The translations under genes were made by a program, and so were the position numbers. 64,000 nt of DNA from Arthrobacter sp. ZGTC412. GTDB lineage: Bacteria; Actinomycetota; Actinomycetes; Actinomycetales; Micrococcaceae. The DNA lies in the NCBI RefSeq assembly GCF_002929215.1, contig NZ_PJII01000014.1, positions 1 through 64,000 of the forward strand. The letters are read 5' to 3'. Below are positions 17,447-24,732 of this stretch, in pieces. A model generated the notes under the pieces. It made no database searches, was not told where the DNA came from, and saw nothing but the letters and a program-made list of their open reading frames with translations. Every line of letters starts with the position of its first letter. Position 1 is the first letter of the stretch.

Positions 17447-18897
17447 CAGCGCATGTTTCAGATGTCGACGGCGGTATGTTCGCCGCCGTCGACATCGGCG
17501 CCTCCTCCGGCCGGGTCATCCTGGGCCGCGTCACCGAGGATGATGTGCATCTCGAGGTGGTGCACCGCTTCCCCAACGGGGTGCTGGAGATCGACGGCGG
17601 CCTCCGCTGGGACTTCAACGCCCTCTTCACCGAGGTCCTCACGGGCCTCGCGGCGGCGGCCACCGCCGCCGCCGCACAGGGTGAACGGGTAGCCAGCATC
17701 GGCATCGACACCTGGGCCGTGGACTACGGCCTGGTCAACGCCGCCGGCGATCTGACCGCCCAGCCGTTCAGCTACCGCGACGACCGCAGCCGCACCGCCG
17801 TCGAACCCGTCCACCGGAAACTGGACCCGGCCCGCCTGTACGGCACCACCGGGCTGCAGTTCCTGCAGTTCAACACCATCTACCAGCTGGCCACCGAGCC
17901 GGACCTAGACGGGCTGCAGGCACTCCTGATCCCGGACCTGATCGCGTTCCTCCTGACCGGACAGCGCCGGACCGAGGCCACCAACGCCTCCACCACCGGC
18001 CTGTTCGACGCCGTCGCGGGGGAGTGGGCCACCGAGTTCCTCACCGCCCTGGGCCTGCGGAAGGACCTGTTCCCGCCACTGATCCAGCCCGGCGAAACCA
18101 TCGGCACCCTCCTGCCGGCCATCGCCGCGCAGGTAAGACTGCCCCAGGACACCCGGGTAGTGGCCGTCGGCTCGCACGACACCGCCTCCGCCGTCGCCGC
18201 AGTCCCGGCACAGGAAGAGGACTTCGCCTACATCTCCTCCGGCACCTGGTCGCTCGTGGGGCTCGAACTGAAGCACCCCGTCCTCACCGAGGCCAGCCGC
18301 GAGGCGAACTTCACCAACGAACGCGGCGTGGACGGCACCATCCGCTACCTCCGCAACATGGGCGGCCTCTGGCTGCTGAGCGAATGCCAGCGGACCTGGG
18401 CGGAAGAAGGGTTCCGGCCCGAGCTTCCCGCCCTGCTGGCCGCGGCGGCCGCACTGCCCCCGGGCGGGCCGCAGATCAACCCGGACGATCCCTACTTCAT
18501 CGCCCCGGACAACATGCCCGAGCGCATCAGGGGCGCGGTCCGCCGCGCCGGAGAAATACTGCCGAACGATCCAGCGGCCATTACCCGCTGCATCATGGAC
18601 AGCCTCGCCGCCGGCTACGCCCGCACCATCCGCGACGCCGAACGGCTCGCCGACCGTCCCGTGGACGTGGTCCACGTCGTAGGCGGCGGCTCCCAAAACC
18701 AACTGCTCTGCCAACTCACCGCCGACGCCACGGGCAGGAAAGTGGTAGCAGGACCGGTGGAAGCCACAGCCCTCGGCAACGTCCTGGTACAGGCCCGCGC
18801 TGCCGGGTACGTTGCCGGCGGGCTGGGAGAACTCCGTGCCCTGGTGGTGGGCAGCAGTCCACTGCAGGTTTTTGTGCCGGAGCTCTCGCGGCTGTAA
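17443..18897 (+). CDS. rhaB: L-rhamnulokinase
   Basis: A 484-residue FGGY-family sugar kinase phosphorylating L-rhamnulose at C1. It has the N-terminal phosphate-1 motif AAVDIGASSGRVILG (about residues 13-27), the substrate segment GIDTWAVDYGLV, FLQFNTIYQL typical of RhaB, the central GSHDTASAVAAVP and YISSGTWSLVGLE, and the adenosine motif VHVVGGGSQNQLLCQ. It starts within the stop of rhaEW (ATGA), so coupled translation is expected. It completes the path from L-rhamnose to DHAP and lactate. A GC-rich inverted repeat (CCCCGGG/CCCGGGG) follows the stop directly but lacks a T tract. Confidence 0.94.
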   Translation: MTAHVSDVDGGMFAAVDIGASSGRVILGRVTEDDVHLEVVHRFPNGVLEIDGGLRWDFNALFTEVLTGLAAAATAAAAQGERVASIGIDTWAVDYGLVNAAGDLTAQPFSYRDDRSRTAVEPVHRKLDPARLYGTTGLQFLQFNTIYQLATEPDLDGLQALLIPDLIAFLLTGQRRTEATNASTTGLFDAVAGEWATEFLTALGLRKDLFPPLIQPGETIGTLLPAIAAQVRLPQDTRVVAVGSHDTASAVAAVPAQEEDFAYISSGTWSLVGLELKHPVLTEASREANFTNERGVDGTIRYLRNMGGLWLLSECQRTWAEEGFRPELPALLAAAAALPPGGPQINPDDPYFIAPDNMPERIRGAVRRAGEILPNDPAAITRCIMDSLAAGYARTIRDAERLADRPVDVVHVVGGGSQNQLLCQLTADATGRKVVAGPVEATALGNVLVQARAAGYVAGGLGELRALVVGSSPLQVFVPELSRL

Positions 18898-19022
18898 CCC
18901 CGGGCATCCCCGGGGCCTGCGGGCGTCCGACCGCCGATCCCCACCCCTCCGCCGGAGAAGTGGCACACGCGGGCCTGATGACCCGGGGTGCCGGCAGCCG
19001 GCAGGACTACTAATTCCGGCGG

Positions 19023-19220
19023 GTGTACGTGGACGCCTACCGTGCGGTGGAGGCGGTACAGAGCCACCCGGAGACCGATCGAGAACAGGCAAGCGCTGCC
19101 GATTCATCCGGCACGGGCGCGGCCAAGGAGATCGAGGTGTACTGGTTCAACAACCACGAAGGCGGCCAGGAACACGATCGGATGAAGCAATTGCTGTTTC
19201 TGCGCAAAATCTTGGGGTAA
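19023..19220 (+). CDS. Possible small ORF between rhaB and the symporter
   Basis: The 380 bases between rhaB and the next transporter hold only a doubtful 65-codon frame starting with GTG/TTG-like codons, ending in EIEVYWFNNHEGGQEHDRMK and LLFLRKILG. The C-terminal half has protein-like composition, but there is no ribosome binding site and I recognise no family. It could be the degraded end of a lost gene between the rhamnose operon and the transporter, or noise. The rest of the gap shows only the operator-like site at 19239. Confidence 0.2.
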   Translation: MYVDAYRAVEAVQSHPETDREQASAADSSGTGAAKEIEVYWFNNHEGGQEHDRMKQLLFLRKILG

Positions 19221-19238
19221 GTTCCTTTTGTGGGCTTG

Positions 19239-19252
19239 AGAAAACGGTTTCC
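19239..19252. promoter_or_regulatory. Possible LacI-type operator before the GPH symporter
   Basis: AGAAAACGGTTTCC, centred on CG, resembles the class A sites at 3223 and 10706 with about three differences. It lies 25 bases upstream of the symporter start, where a repressor could act. Weaker than the other sites. Confidence 0.4.
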
Positions 19253-19276
19253 GGGCCCGGCGGGAACAAGGAATCA

Positions 19277-20605
19277 ATGAAGAAACTCAGCAGGCTCAGC
19301 GTTTTCGGCTACGGCGCCGGCGACGCAGCCAACAGCATGATCATCAGTACCGGGAACATGTTCCTGCTTGTGTACTACACGGACGTGGCGGGCATCGGCG
19401 CAGCGGCGGCAGGAACCCTGCTGCTGGTCGCACGGGTCTTTAACGCCTTTACTGATGTGGCGGCGGGCCGCATCGTGGACCGGGTCCACAGCAAACGGTG
19501 GGGAAAGTTCCGCCCGTTCCTGATGTTCGGGTTCGTTCCCCTGCTGCTGAGCGTGGCGGTGTTCCACGTTCCGGACGTCGACCCGTCCATAAAGCTGCTA
19601 TACGCGTCCTGCACATATGGCCTGGTGTGTATTACCTACAGCATGGTCAACGTGCCTTACGGCTGCCTGGTGGGGGCCATGACGCAGGACGCCAAAGACC
19701 GCGCGCGGCTCGGGGGTGCGCGGACCATTGGCGGGTTGTCGGTGGGAGCCACCCTTGGCTTCTTTATCGCACCGCTCCTCGGTGCCGGCCAGGACATGCA
19801 GCAGATCTTCACCTGGCTCACCCTGGCTTTCGCCATCGTCGGGTCCCTGCTCTACATCTTCACGGGCACCGTCTGCGTTGAGCAGGTTTCCGGCAGCATC
19901 CCCAAAATCACCCTTCGCCAGAGCATGGCAGCGCTGAAGGCAAATTCCCCGCTGGTAATCCTCTGTGTCAGTTCCGTCCTATTCGTCACCGGAACGTCCG
20001 CGACGGGCGCCTCCCAGTTCTACTACCTCCGCGATGTCCTCTCCCGGGTGGACCTGTTCCCCGTCATGGCCGCCGCACAGGTGGTCATTACCCTGACGCT
20101 GGCTGTGCTGATGCCGCGTCCCGTGGCCCGCTGGGGCAAGCGGGCGGTATACAGCGTTGGTGGAGCGTTCGGGGCGCTGGGCGGCGTGCTGGTTTTCCTG
20201 GCCCCGGCGGACGCACCACTGCTCGGCCTGGCGGGCCTCGTCCTGGGGCTCCTTGCCTCTGCTTCGGTCAGCATCGTGACGTGGGCCCTGATCGCCGACA
20301 CCGTGGAATACGGGGAGTGGAAAACCGGCGTCCGGGTCCAGGGCATCAACTACGCGCTTTTGGCTGCCACCAGGAAACTGGGCATGGGGTTCGGGGCCGG
20401 CGTGGTTGCCTTCTCACTGGCCTGGGGCGGTTACATCTCGGGTACGGCTGAGCAGTCTGACGCAGCCACCCTCGCCATCAGGGCAGCGGCGGGACTGCTG
20501 CCGGGGGCCCTGGTGCTGGCATCCGTCGGGATCATGCACTGGTACCGACTGACGGACCAAAAGCACGCGGAGCTCGTGGCCAGCATGTCCCGTGACGCGA
20601 CGTAA
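19277..20605 (+). CDS. GPH-family sugar:cation symporter
   Basis: A 442-residue transporter with twelve predicted transmembrane segments of the glycoside-pentoside-hexuronide:cation family (MelB/XynB/YicJ type). It begins KKLSRLSVFGYGAGDAANSM, followed by the family hallmark RVFNAFTDVAAGRIVDR (helix 2 Asp region) and RFRPF-like GKFRPFLMFG. The ATG at 19277 has AAGGAA upstream; longer frames to the left overlap rhaB and lack similarity. Being directly after the rhamnose operon, it is a candidate L-rhamnose or rhamnoside importer, complementing the ABC system at 3348-6539. No catabolic gene directly tests this. Confidence 0.85.
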   Translation: MKKLSRLSVFGYGAGDAANSMIISTGNMFLLVYYTDVAGIGAAAAGTLLLVARVFNAFTDVAAGRIVDRVHSKRWGKFRPFLMFGFVPLLLSVAVFHVPDVDPSIKLLYASCTYGLVCITYSMVNVPYGCLVGAMTQDAKDRARLGGARTIGGLSVGATLGFFIAPLLGAGQDMQQIFTWLTLAFAIVGSLLYIFTGTVCVEQVSGSIPKITLRQSMAALKANSPLVILCVSSVLFVTGTSATGASQFYYLRDVLSRVDLFPVMAAAQVVITLTLAVLMPRPVARWGKRAVYSVGGAFGALGGVLVFLAPADAPLLGLAGLVLGLLASASVSIVTWALIADTVEYGEWKTGVRVQGINYALLAATRKLGMGFGAGVVAFSLAWGGYISGTAEQSDAATLAIRAAAGLLPGALVLASVGIMHWYRLTDQKHAELVASMSRDAT

Positions 20606-20609
20606 CACT

Positions 20610-20638
20610 TTGCGGCCGCGGCGGGCTGCGGTTATGGT
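20610..20638 (+). promoter_or_regulatory. Probable promoter of the aromatic leader and DAHP synthase gene
   Basis: TTGCGG (20610-20615) and TATGGT (20633-20638) are spaced by 17 bases. A start site seven bases downstream would fall at about 20645, immediately before the leader-peptide ATG at 20646, so the leader could be translated from a leaderless transcript. Motif match is moderate; position is the main argument. Confidence 0.45.
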
Positions 20639-20645
20639 TCATGGC

Positions 20646-20705
20646 ATGACAAACCGTTGGTATGCGTATTTTTCGTTGGCTCTGGAGGGGCCCGCGTCTA
20701 ACTGA
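20646..20705 (+). CDS. Aromatic amino acid leader peptide (Trp, Tyr, Tyr, Phe)
   Basis: A 19-codon frame whose product begins MTNRWYAYF, with Trp5, Tyr6, Tyr8 and Phe9 clustered in five codons, followed by SLALEGPASN and TGA. It lies upstream of the DAHP synthase gene, the entry step of aromatic biosynthesis, and is followed by two stem-loops, the second terminator-like. This is the layout of ribosome-mediated attenuation, as described for the aroR-aroF pair in Corynebacterium glutamicum. Stalling at scarce charged tRNA for any of the three aromatic amino acids could raise expression. The peptide itself needs no function. It has no clear Shine-Dalgarno and may be leaderless. Confidence 0.75.
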   Translation: MTNRWYAYFSLALEGPASN

Positions 20706-20733
20706 CACGCATCCAACTTTCCTTCAGAGCCAA
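20676..20733 (+). promoter_or_regulatory. Attenuator stem-loop overlapping the leader peptide
   Basis: TTGGCTCTG (20676-20684), directly after the Phe codon of the leader, is perfectly complementary to CAGAGCCAA (20725-20733). A ribosome stalled on the Tyr/Phe codons would cover the left arm. The right arm ends two bases before the terminator stem. I infer it to be the switch part of the attenuator; the exact alternative fold cannot be settled by eye. Confidence 0.6.
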
Positions 20734-20735
20734 CA

Positions 20736-20757
20736 GGGCAGAGATCATTCTCTGCCC
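20736..20757 (+). terminator. Attenuator terminator hairpin before DAHP synthase
   Basis: GGGCAGAGA and TCTCTGCCC form a perfect nine-base-pair stem with the loop TCAT, followed by TTCGCCGTTTCT, which is only moderately T-rich. It lies between the leader peptide stop and the DAHP synthase start at 20818. Confidence 0.7.
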
Positions 20758-20817
20758 TTCGCCGTTTCTCCGGCGGGTTCTGACTGGGCCCGCTCCTATC
20801 TGGAACAGGACCCGAAC

Positions 20818-21963
20818 ATGAGCACCGCAACAGCCCCCGCAGTCATCACCGCCGGCAACTCCCGCAGGGAATCCACCGCAAAGTCGACGTCCAACCTGCG
20901 CGTCAGCGAATTCACATCGCTGCCCACCCCTCAGGAACTCATCACCGAACTGCCGTTGGACGCCCGGGCGGCAGGCGTCGTCGAACGCGGACGCGACGAA
21001 GTCCGCGCCATCATGGACGGCGTGGACGACCGCCTGCTGGTGATTGTGGGCCCTTGCTCGATCCACGATCCCGAGGCAGGGCTGGAGTACGCGCGGCGGC
21101 TGGTCAGCCAGGCGGAGAAGCACCAGGAAGACCTGCTGATCGTCATGCGGACCTACTTCGAGAAGCCCCGCACCACGGTGGGATGGAAGGGCCTGATCAA
21201 CGATCCGCGCCTGGACGGCAGCCACGACATGGTCACCGGACTCCGGACTGCACGGCACTTCCTGCAGCAGGTCACCGCGCTCGGACTCCCCACCGCCACC
21301 GAATTCCTCGAGCCCATCAGCCCGCAGTACATGGCGGACCTGATCTCGTGGGGTGCCATCGGGGCCCGCACCACCGAGAGCCAGATCCACCGGCAGCTCG
21401 CGTCCGGCCTTTCCATGCCCATCGGCTTCAAGAACGGGACCGACGGCGACCTCCAGGTAGCCATCGACGCCTGCGGTGCCGCCGCGGCGGCCCAGGCTTT
21501 CCTCGGCATTGACGGCGACGGCCGGGCAGCGCTGGTGGCCACCGCCGGCAACCCGGATACCCACGTCATCCTCCGCGGCGGACGCAAGGGGCCCAACTAC
21601 TCCGCAGCCGACGTCGAAAACGCCTCCGCCAAGCTCGCCGGCAAGCAGCTGAACCCGCGCCTCATCGTTGACGCCAGCCACGCGAACAGCGGCAAGAGCC
21701 ACCACCGCCAGGCCGAGGTGGCACTGGAGATCGGTGCCCAGCTCGAGGACGGCGGGGCTTCGGCGCATGCCATCGCCGGGGTTATGCTCGAAAGCTTCCT
21801 GGTGGGCGGCGCGCAGAACCTCGATGTTGCCGAGCACGCTGCCGGCCGGTTGGAGCTCGTCTACGGACAGAGCGTGACGGATGCGTGCATGGACTGGGAC
21901 GTTTCCGTCCCGGTGCTGGACCAGCTGGCGGCGTCCGCACGCAAGCGCAGGACGGCCAAATAG
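20818..21963 (+). CDS. aroF: 3-deoxy-7-phosphoheptulonate (DAHP) synthase, class I
   Basis: A 381-residue class I (AroF/G/H-type) DAHP synthase condensing PEP and erythrose-4-phosphate in the first step of the shikimate pathway. Motifs: LLVIVGPCSIHDP, MRTYFEKPRTTVGWKGLIND, PTATEFLEPISPQYMAD, GARTTESQIHRQLASGLSMP and LIVDASHANSGKSH (metal-binding). The ATG at 20818 matches the family N-terminus; the open frame extends 52 codons upstream but those codons run through the leader hairpins. Regulation is probably by the attenuator just upstream; feedback by an aromatic amino acid is usual in the family, but which one cannot be read here. Confidence 0.93.
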   Translation: MSTATAPAVITAGNSRRESTAKSTSNLRVSEFTSLPTPQELITELPLDARAAGVVERGRDEVRAIMDGVDDRLLVIVGPCSIHDPEAGLEYARRLVSQAEKHQEDLLIVMRTYFEKPRTTVGWKGLINDPRLDGSHDMVTGLRTARHFLQQVTALGLPTATEFLEPISPQYMADLISWGAIGARTTESQIHRQLASGLSMPIGFKNGTDGDLQVAIDACGAAAAAQAFLGIDGDGRAALVATAGNPDTHVILRGGRKGPNYSAADVENASAKLAGKQLNPRLIVDASHANSGKSHHRQAEVALEIGAQLEDGGASAHAIAGVMLESFLVGGAQNLDVAEHAAGRLELVYGQSVTDACMDWDVSVPVLDQLAASARKRRTAK

Positions 21964-22118
21964 GGGAGCAATTAGGGGGACGTTACTACTTTCACTTCTG
22001 CCACAGGAACATCTAGAGTATCTAGGAGATGGTTGGTGGATGGCTCAGCATCGGAACACCGCATTGGCACGTACCTGGGGTGACTGTTGTCCATCCGTCA
22101 GCAAAGGAAAATAGGGAA

Positions 22119-22331
22119 ATGTCTGCAGAACAGAACTTCTCCAACGCGAAGTTCCTGACCGTGGCTGAAGTAGCCCAGGTCATGCGCGTATCCAAAATGA
22201 CCGTTTACCGCCTGGTCCACTCCGGCGAGATGCCGGCAGTGCGGTTCGGCCGCTCCTACCGGGTCCCCGAAACCGCCGTGGACCAGTACCTCAAAGGCGC
22301 CGTAGTGGACGGCCACACGGAAACAGCCTGA
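22119..22331 (+). CDS. Small HTH DNA-binding protein (excisionase/MerR-like fold)
   Basis: A 70-residue protein made almost wholly of a winged-helix excisionase-type domain: FLTVAEVAQVMRVSKMTVYR (recognition HTH) and VRFGRSYRVPETAVDQYL (wing). An ATG at 22119 preceded by AGGGA gives the usual length; the frame is open 30 codons upstream without similarity. In actinobacteria this gene sits in conserved order before bS22 and a HAD phosphatase, so it is a chromosomal regulator rather than a phage excisionase. It is distinct in sequence from Streptomyces BldC although the domain is the same type. Confidence 0.85.
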   Translation: MSAEQNFSNAKFLTVAEVAQVMRVSKMTVYRLVHSGEMPAVRFGRSYRVPETAVDQYLKGAVVDGHTETA

Positions 22332-22521
22332 GCCTTCCCCGTCGCATTCGCCGTATTTCCGCCGGTCGGAGTCCCTCCGGTCAGAAGCCGCCCCGATAAG
22401 CGGTACCCTGTTAAGGAACGTTTTACGTCATTGTAAGAATCTGTCAGTTGTTCAGTTCGTAGCTCTGTCCACGAACACTTTCCATCAGACAGGTACTGCA
22501 TCTAGTTTGTGAGGAACTTTC

Positions 22522-22620
22522 GTGGGTTCAGTTATTAAGAAGCGTCGCAAGCGTATGGCCAAGAAGAAGCACCGCAAGCTGCTTCGCAAGACCCGTCACC
22601 AGCGCCGCAACAAGAAGTAG
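22522..22620 (+). CDS. 30S ribosomal protein bS22 (AURKAIP1/COX24 domain)
   Basis: A 32-residue, extremely basic protein starting with GTG (MGSVIKKRRKRMAKKKHRK) and ending RHQRRNKK. This is the actinobacterial small-subunit protein bS22, known from mycobacterial ribosomes and often missed in annotation because of its size. GAGGAAC precedes the GTG by a good distance. It lies between the small HTH gene and the HAD phosphatase gene, an order conserved among actinobacteria, and is followed by a strong terminator. About 190 bases upstream are gene-free and probably hold its own promoter. Confidence 0.93.
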   Translation: MGSVIKKRRKRMAKKKHRKLLRKTRHQRRNKK

Positions 22621-22640
22621 AGATACTTCGAACAGCGCAG

Positions 22641-22680
22641 AAATGCCCGTCGCCTTCCGAGGCGGCGGGCATTTCGTTTT
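22641..22680 (+). terminator. Rho-independent terminator after bS22
   Basis: AAATGCCCGTCGCC pairs with GGCGGCGGGCATTT across a six-base loop, one G-T pair, followed by CGTTTT. It ends the bS22 transcript and may act in both directions for the convergent HAD gene. Confidence 0.85.
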
Positions 22681-22693
22681 CCTGGGCTCCCAA

Positions 22694-22726
22694 CTAGGTA
22701 GCAGTAGGTGTCGTTTTGCTACCTAG
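22694..22726. repeat. REP-like palindromic element (short form)
   Basis: CTAGGTAGC (22694-22702) and GCTACCTAG (22718-22726) are inverted copies enclosing AGTAGGTGTCGTTTT. The left arm plus loop match the left half of the longer palindrome at 55935-56000 with about two differences, so this looks like a shortened copy. Its right arm supplies the stop codon of the HAD phosphatase gene (22723-22725). Confidence 0.7.
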
Positions 22727-23541
22727 ACGCGGGGGCCTCGGATGCGGGCGAAGCCTTTCCAGAGTCCGTAGACGGCGCCGCAGGCAGTGGCTGCCTTGAG
22801 GCCGAAGGTTGCTGCCCGGCGGCCGGCCCGGAAGTCGTAGACCGGCCAGTTGTGGTCGCGGGCGTGGCGGCGGAGGCGGACGTCGGGGTTGATGGCCACC
22901 GGATGGCCCACCAGGGTGAGCAGCGGAATGTCGTTGTAGGAGTCGCTGTAGGCCCAGCAGCGTTTGAGGTCCAGTTCCTCGGCGTCCGCAATGGCCTGGA
23001 CGGCCACTGCCTTGGCGGAGCCGTGCAGGATGTCTCCCACCAGGCGGCCGGTGTACATGCCCTCCGAAATCTCCCCGACCGTACCCAGCGCACCGGTGAG
23101 TCCCAGCCGGGTTGAGATCACAGTGGCAACCTCGATCGGCGTCGCAGTCACCAGCCAGACCCGCCGGCCCACCCGCAGGTGCTGCTCGGCCAAGGCCTTT
23201 GCGCCGGGCCAGATCCGAGAGGCGATCATCTCGTCGTAGACCTCCTCGCCGAGGGCCTTGACGTCGTCGACCGTAATACCGGCGGCGAGGGTGAGTGCGG
23301 AGTCCCGGACAGCATGGACGTCGTCCATGTTCTCGCCGCGGGCCACAAACTTGAACTGCTTCCATGCGAACCCGGCCGCCTGGGCAATTGTGAAGGCACC
23401 GCGCTGGTGCATCTTGCGGGCAACATGGAAGAGGCTGGCGCCGCGCATGAGGGTATTGTCCACATCGAAGAACGCCGCCTCGCCGGGCTGCGGCGCCGCA
23501 ACCGGCTTGGTGACTACGGCGACGTATTTCTCCTCGGGCAT
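22723..23541 (-). CDS. HAD-IB family phosphatase (SerB/CicA-like)
   Basis: A 272-residue hydrolase of the haloacid dehalogenase superfamily, subfamily IB. Motif I is AAFFDVDNTLMRG (nucleophile Asp), motif II VWLVTATP (Thr), and motif III/IV YSDSYNDIPLL with the acidic metal ligands. A helical cap lies between motif I and II. Relatives dephosphorylate phosphoserine or lysophospholipids; the substrate is unknown. The start at 23541 (ATG) is chosen over an upstream TTG at 23559. The stop codon lies in a palindromic repeat, so the C-terminal RGPRV may have been reshaped by that insertion. It is divergent from the glutaredoxin-like gene. Confidence 0.88.
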   Translation of the reverse strand: MPEEKYVAVVTKPVAAPQPGEAAFFDVDNTLMRGASLFHVARKMHQRGAFTIAQAAGFAWKQFKFVARGENMDDVHAVRDSALTLAAGITVDDVKALGEEVYDEMIASRIWPGAKALAEQHLRVGRRVWLVTATPIEVATVISTRLGLTGALGTVGEISEGMYTGRLVGDILHGSAKAVAVQAIADAEELDLKRCWAYSDSYNDIPLLTLVGHPVAINPDVRLRRHARDHNWPVYDFRAGRRAATFGLKAATACGAVYGLWKGFARIRGPRV

Positions 23542-23618
23542 AAGGCTGAGTCTAGTCAATCAAGTCGCTGGACACCGTCGGCGTCGCGGGGCACAGTCAA
23601 CGGGGCTACGGTTAAGTC

Positions 23619-23873
23619 ATGGCCACACCGCGCGTCGTCCTGATCACCAAAGCTGACTGCCACCTTTGCGAAGAAGCGCGCGACGCCGTGGGCCGGGTTA
23701 CCGCCTCGCTGGGGCTTGAGTGGACGGAAGAGTTGGTGGACCACCAGCCGGAACTGCAGGACCGGTACGCCGAAGAGATCCCGGTGGTGCTGGTGGACGG
23801 CGTGCAGCGCGACTTCTGGAAGATCGATGAGATCCGGCTGGAACGCGTGCTGCAGCGGGCCATGGCCCAATAG
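23619..23873 (+). CDS. Glutaredoxin-like (DUF836) thiol protein
   Basis: An 84-residue thioredoxin-fold protein with the redox motif CHLC in LITKADCHLCEEAR and the cis-Pro segment EEIPVVLVDG. It belongs to the glutaredoxin/DUF836 family of small cytosolic thiol-disulfide proteins. It lies just upstream of rex on the same strand with about 100 bases between, and could share a redox-related transcript. The partner thiol in such organisms is usually mycothiol, but that is inference. Confidence 0.88.
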   Translation: MATPRVVLITKADCHLCEEARDAVGRVTASLGLEWTEELVDHQPELQDRYAEEIPVVLVDGVQRDFWKIDEIRLERVLQRAMAQ

Positions 23874-23977
23874 GGGAGCAGTGCCGGTGAGCACGTACGT
23901 TTTGTGGCCCGCTGCTTTGTTGGCATCGGCCGGAGGGCTCTAGAGTGGAGTCACAACGCGATGCGAGGGAGGGGCTG

Positions 23978-24682
23978 GTGGCTTCGCTGGAACCAACTCC
24001 CCAGGCTGTCCCGGGTCTTCCGGACACCACGGGTGCGCCGGCCAAACAGATTCCGCCCGCAGCGGTGGCCAGGCTGACGCTCTATCTGCGTGCCCTCAAC
24101 ACCCTGCTCGCCGAGGGAGTGGAGCGCGTCTCCTCCGAATCCCTCGCTGAAGCCTCCGGTGTCAGTTCAGCCACGTTGCGCAAGGACCTGTCCCACGTGG
24201 GCTCCTACGGTACCCGCGGCGTTGGCTACGAAGTGCAGTACCTTAGCCGGCACATTGCCGCGGCGCTGGGTCTGACGCATGACTGGAAGGTCGCCATCGT
24301 CGGTGCCGGCAACCTGGGCAAGGCGCTGGCGCGCTACGGCGGCTTCGAATCCCGGGGATTCGACGTCGTTGCCATCTTTGACGCTGACCAGATGGTGGTG
24401 GGCAACGAAGTGGGGTGGCTGCGCGTCAGCGACGTGGCCGACCTGGAAACAGTGCTGCACCGGACGGGAGCGAACATGGTGGTGCTGGCGCTGCCGGCCG
24501 CCGTGGCGCAGGATGTCTGCGACCGTGTGGTTGCCGCGGGTGTACGCAGTGTCCTGAGCTTCGCCCCCGTGATGCTCCAGGTGCCCGAGGGGGTCAACCT
24601 CCGCAAAGTGGACATGGCCACTGAACTGCAGATCCTGGCCTACCACGCACAGCGGGCGCAGGCCCCGGGGCAGACCGCCTAG
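23978..24682 (+). CDS. rex: Redox-sensing transcriptional repressor Rex
   Basis: A 234-residue Rex repressor that senses NADH/NAD+ and controls respiration and fermentation genes. The N-terminal winged helix contains ARLTLYLRAL and SLAEASGVSSATLRKDLSH; the Rossmann domain has IVGAGNLGKALARYGGF and FDVVAIFDAD; the C-terminal swapped helix ends near TELQILAYHAQR. GTG at 23978 follows GGGAGGGG closely; an in-frame GTG at 23945 would add 11 residues. I saw no clear Rex operator (TTGTGAA and its inverted copy) in the window. Neighbouring redox genes (glutaredoxin, cytochrome c maturation) fit its role. Confidence 0.93.
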   Translation: MASLEPTPQAVPGLPDTTGAPAKQIPPAAVARLTLYLRALNTLLAEGVERVSSESLAEASGVSSATLRKDLSHVGSYGTRGVGYEVQYLSRHIAAALGLTHDWKVAIVGAGNLGKALARYGGFESRGFDVVAIFDADQMVVGNEVGWLRVSDVADLETVLHRTGANMVVLALPAAVAQDVCDRVVAAGVRSVLSFAPVMLQVPEGVNLRKVDMATELQILAYHAQRAQAPGQTA

Positions 24683-24732
24683 GCTTCAGGCAGTTCCGGG
24701 ACCCACACCCGCAAGGGTGGGAATTGCATGGT

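Noticed and set aside
20662-20817. N-terminal extension of DAHP synthase from an upstream ATG
   Set aside because: The 52 extra codons run through the leader hairpins and terminator and are unlike DAHP synthase N-termini; the leader peptide in another frame explains the region better.
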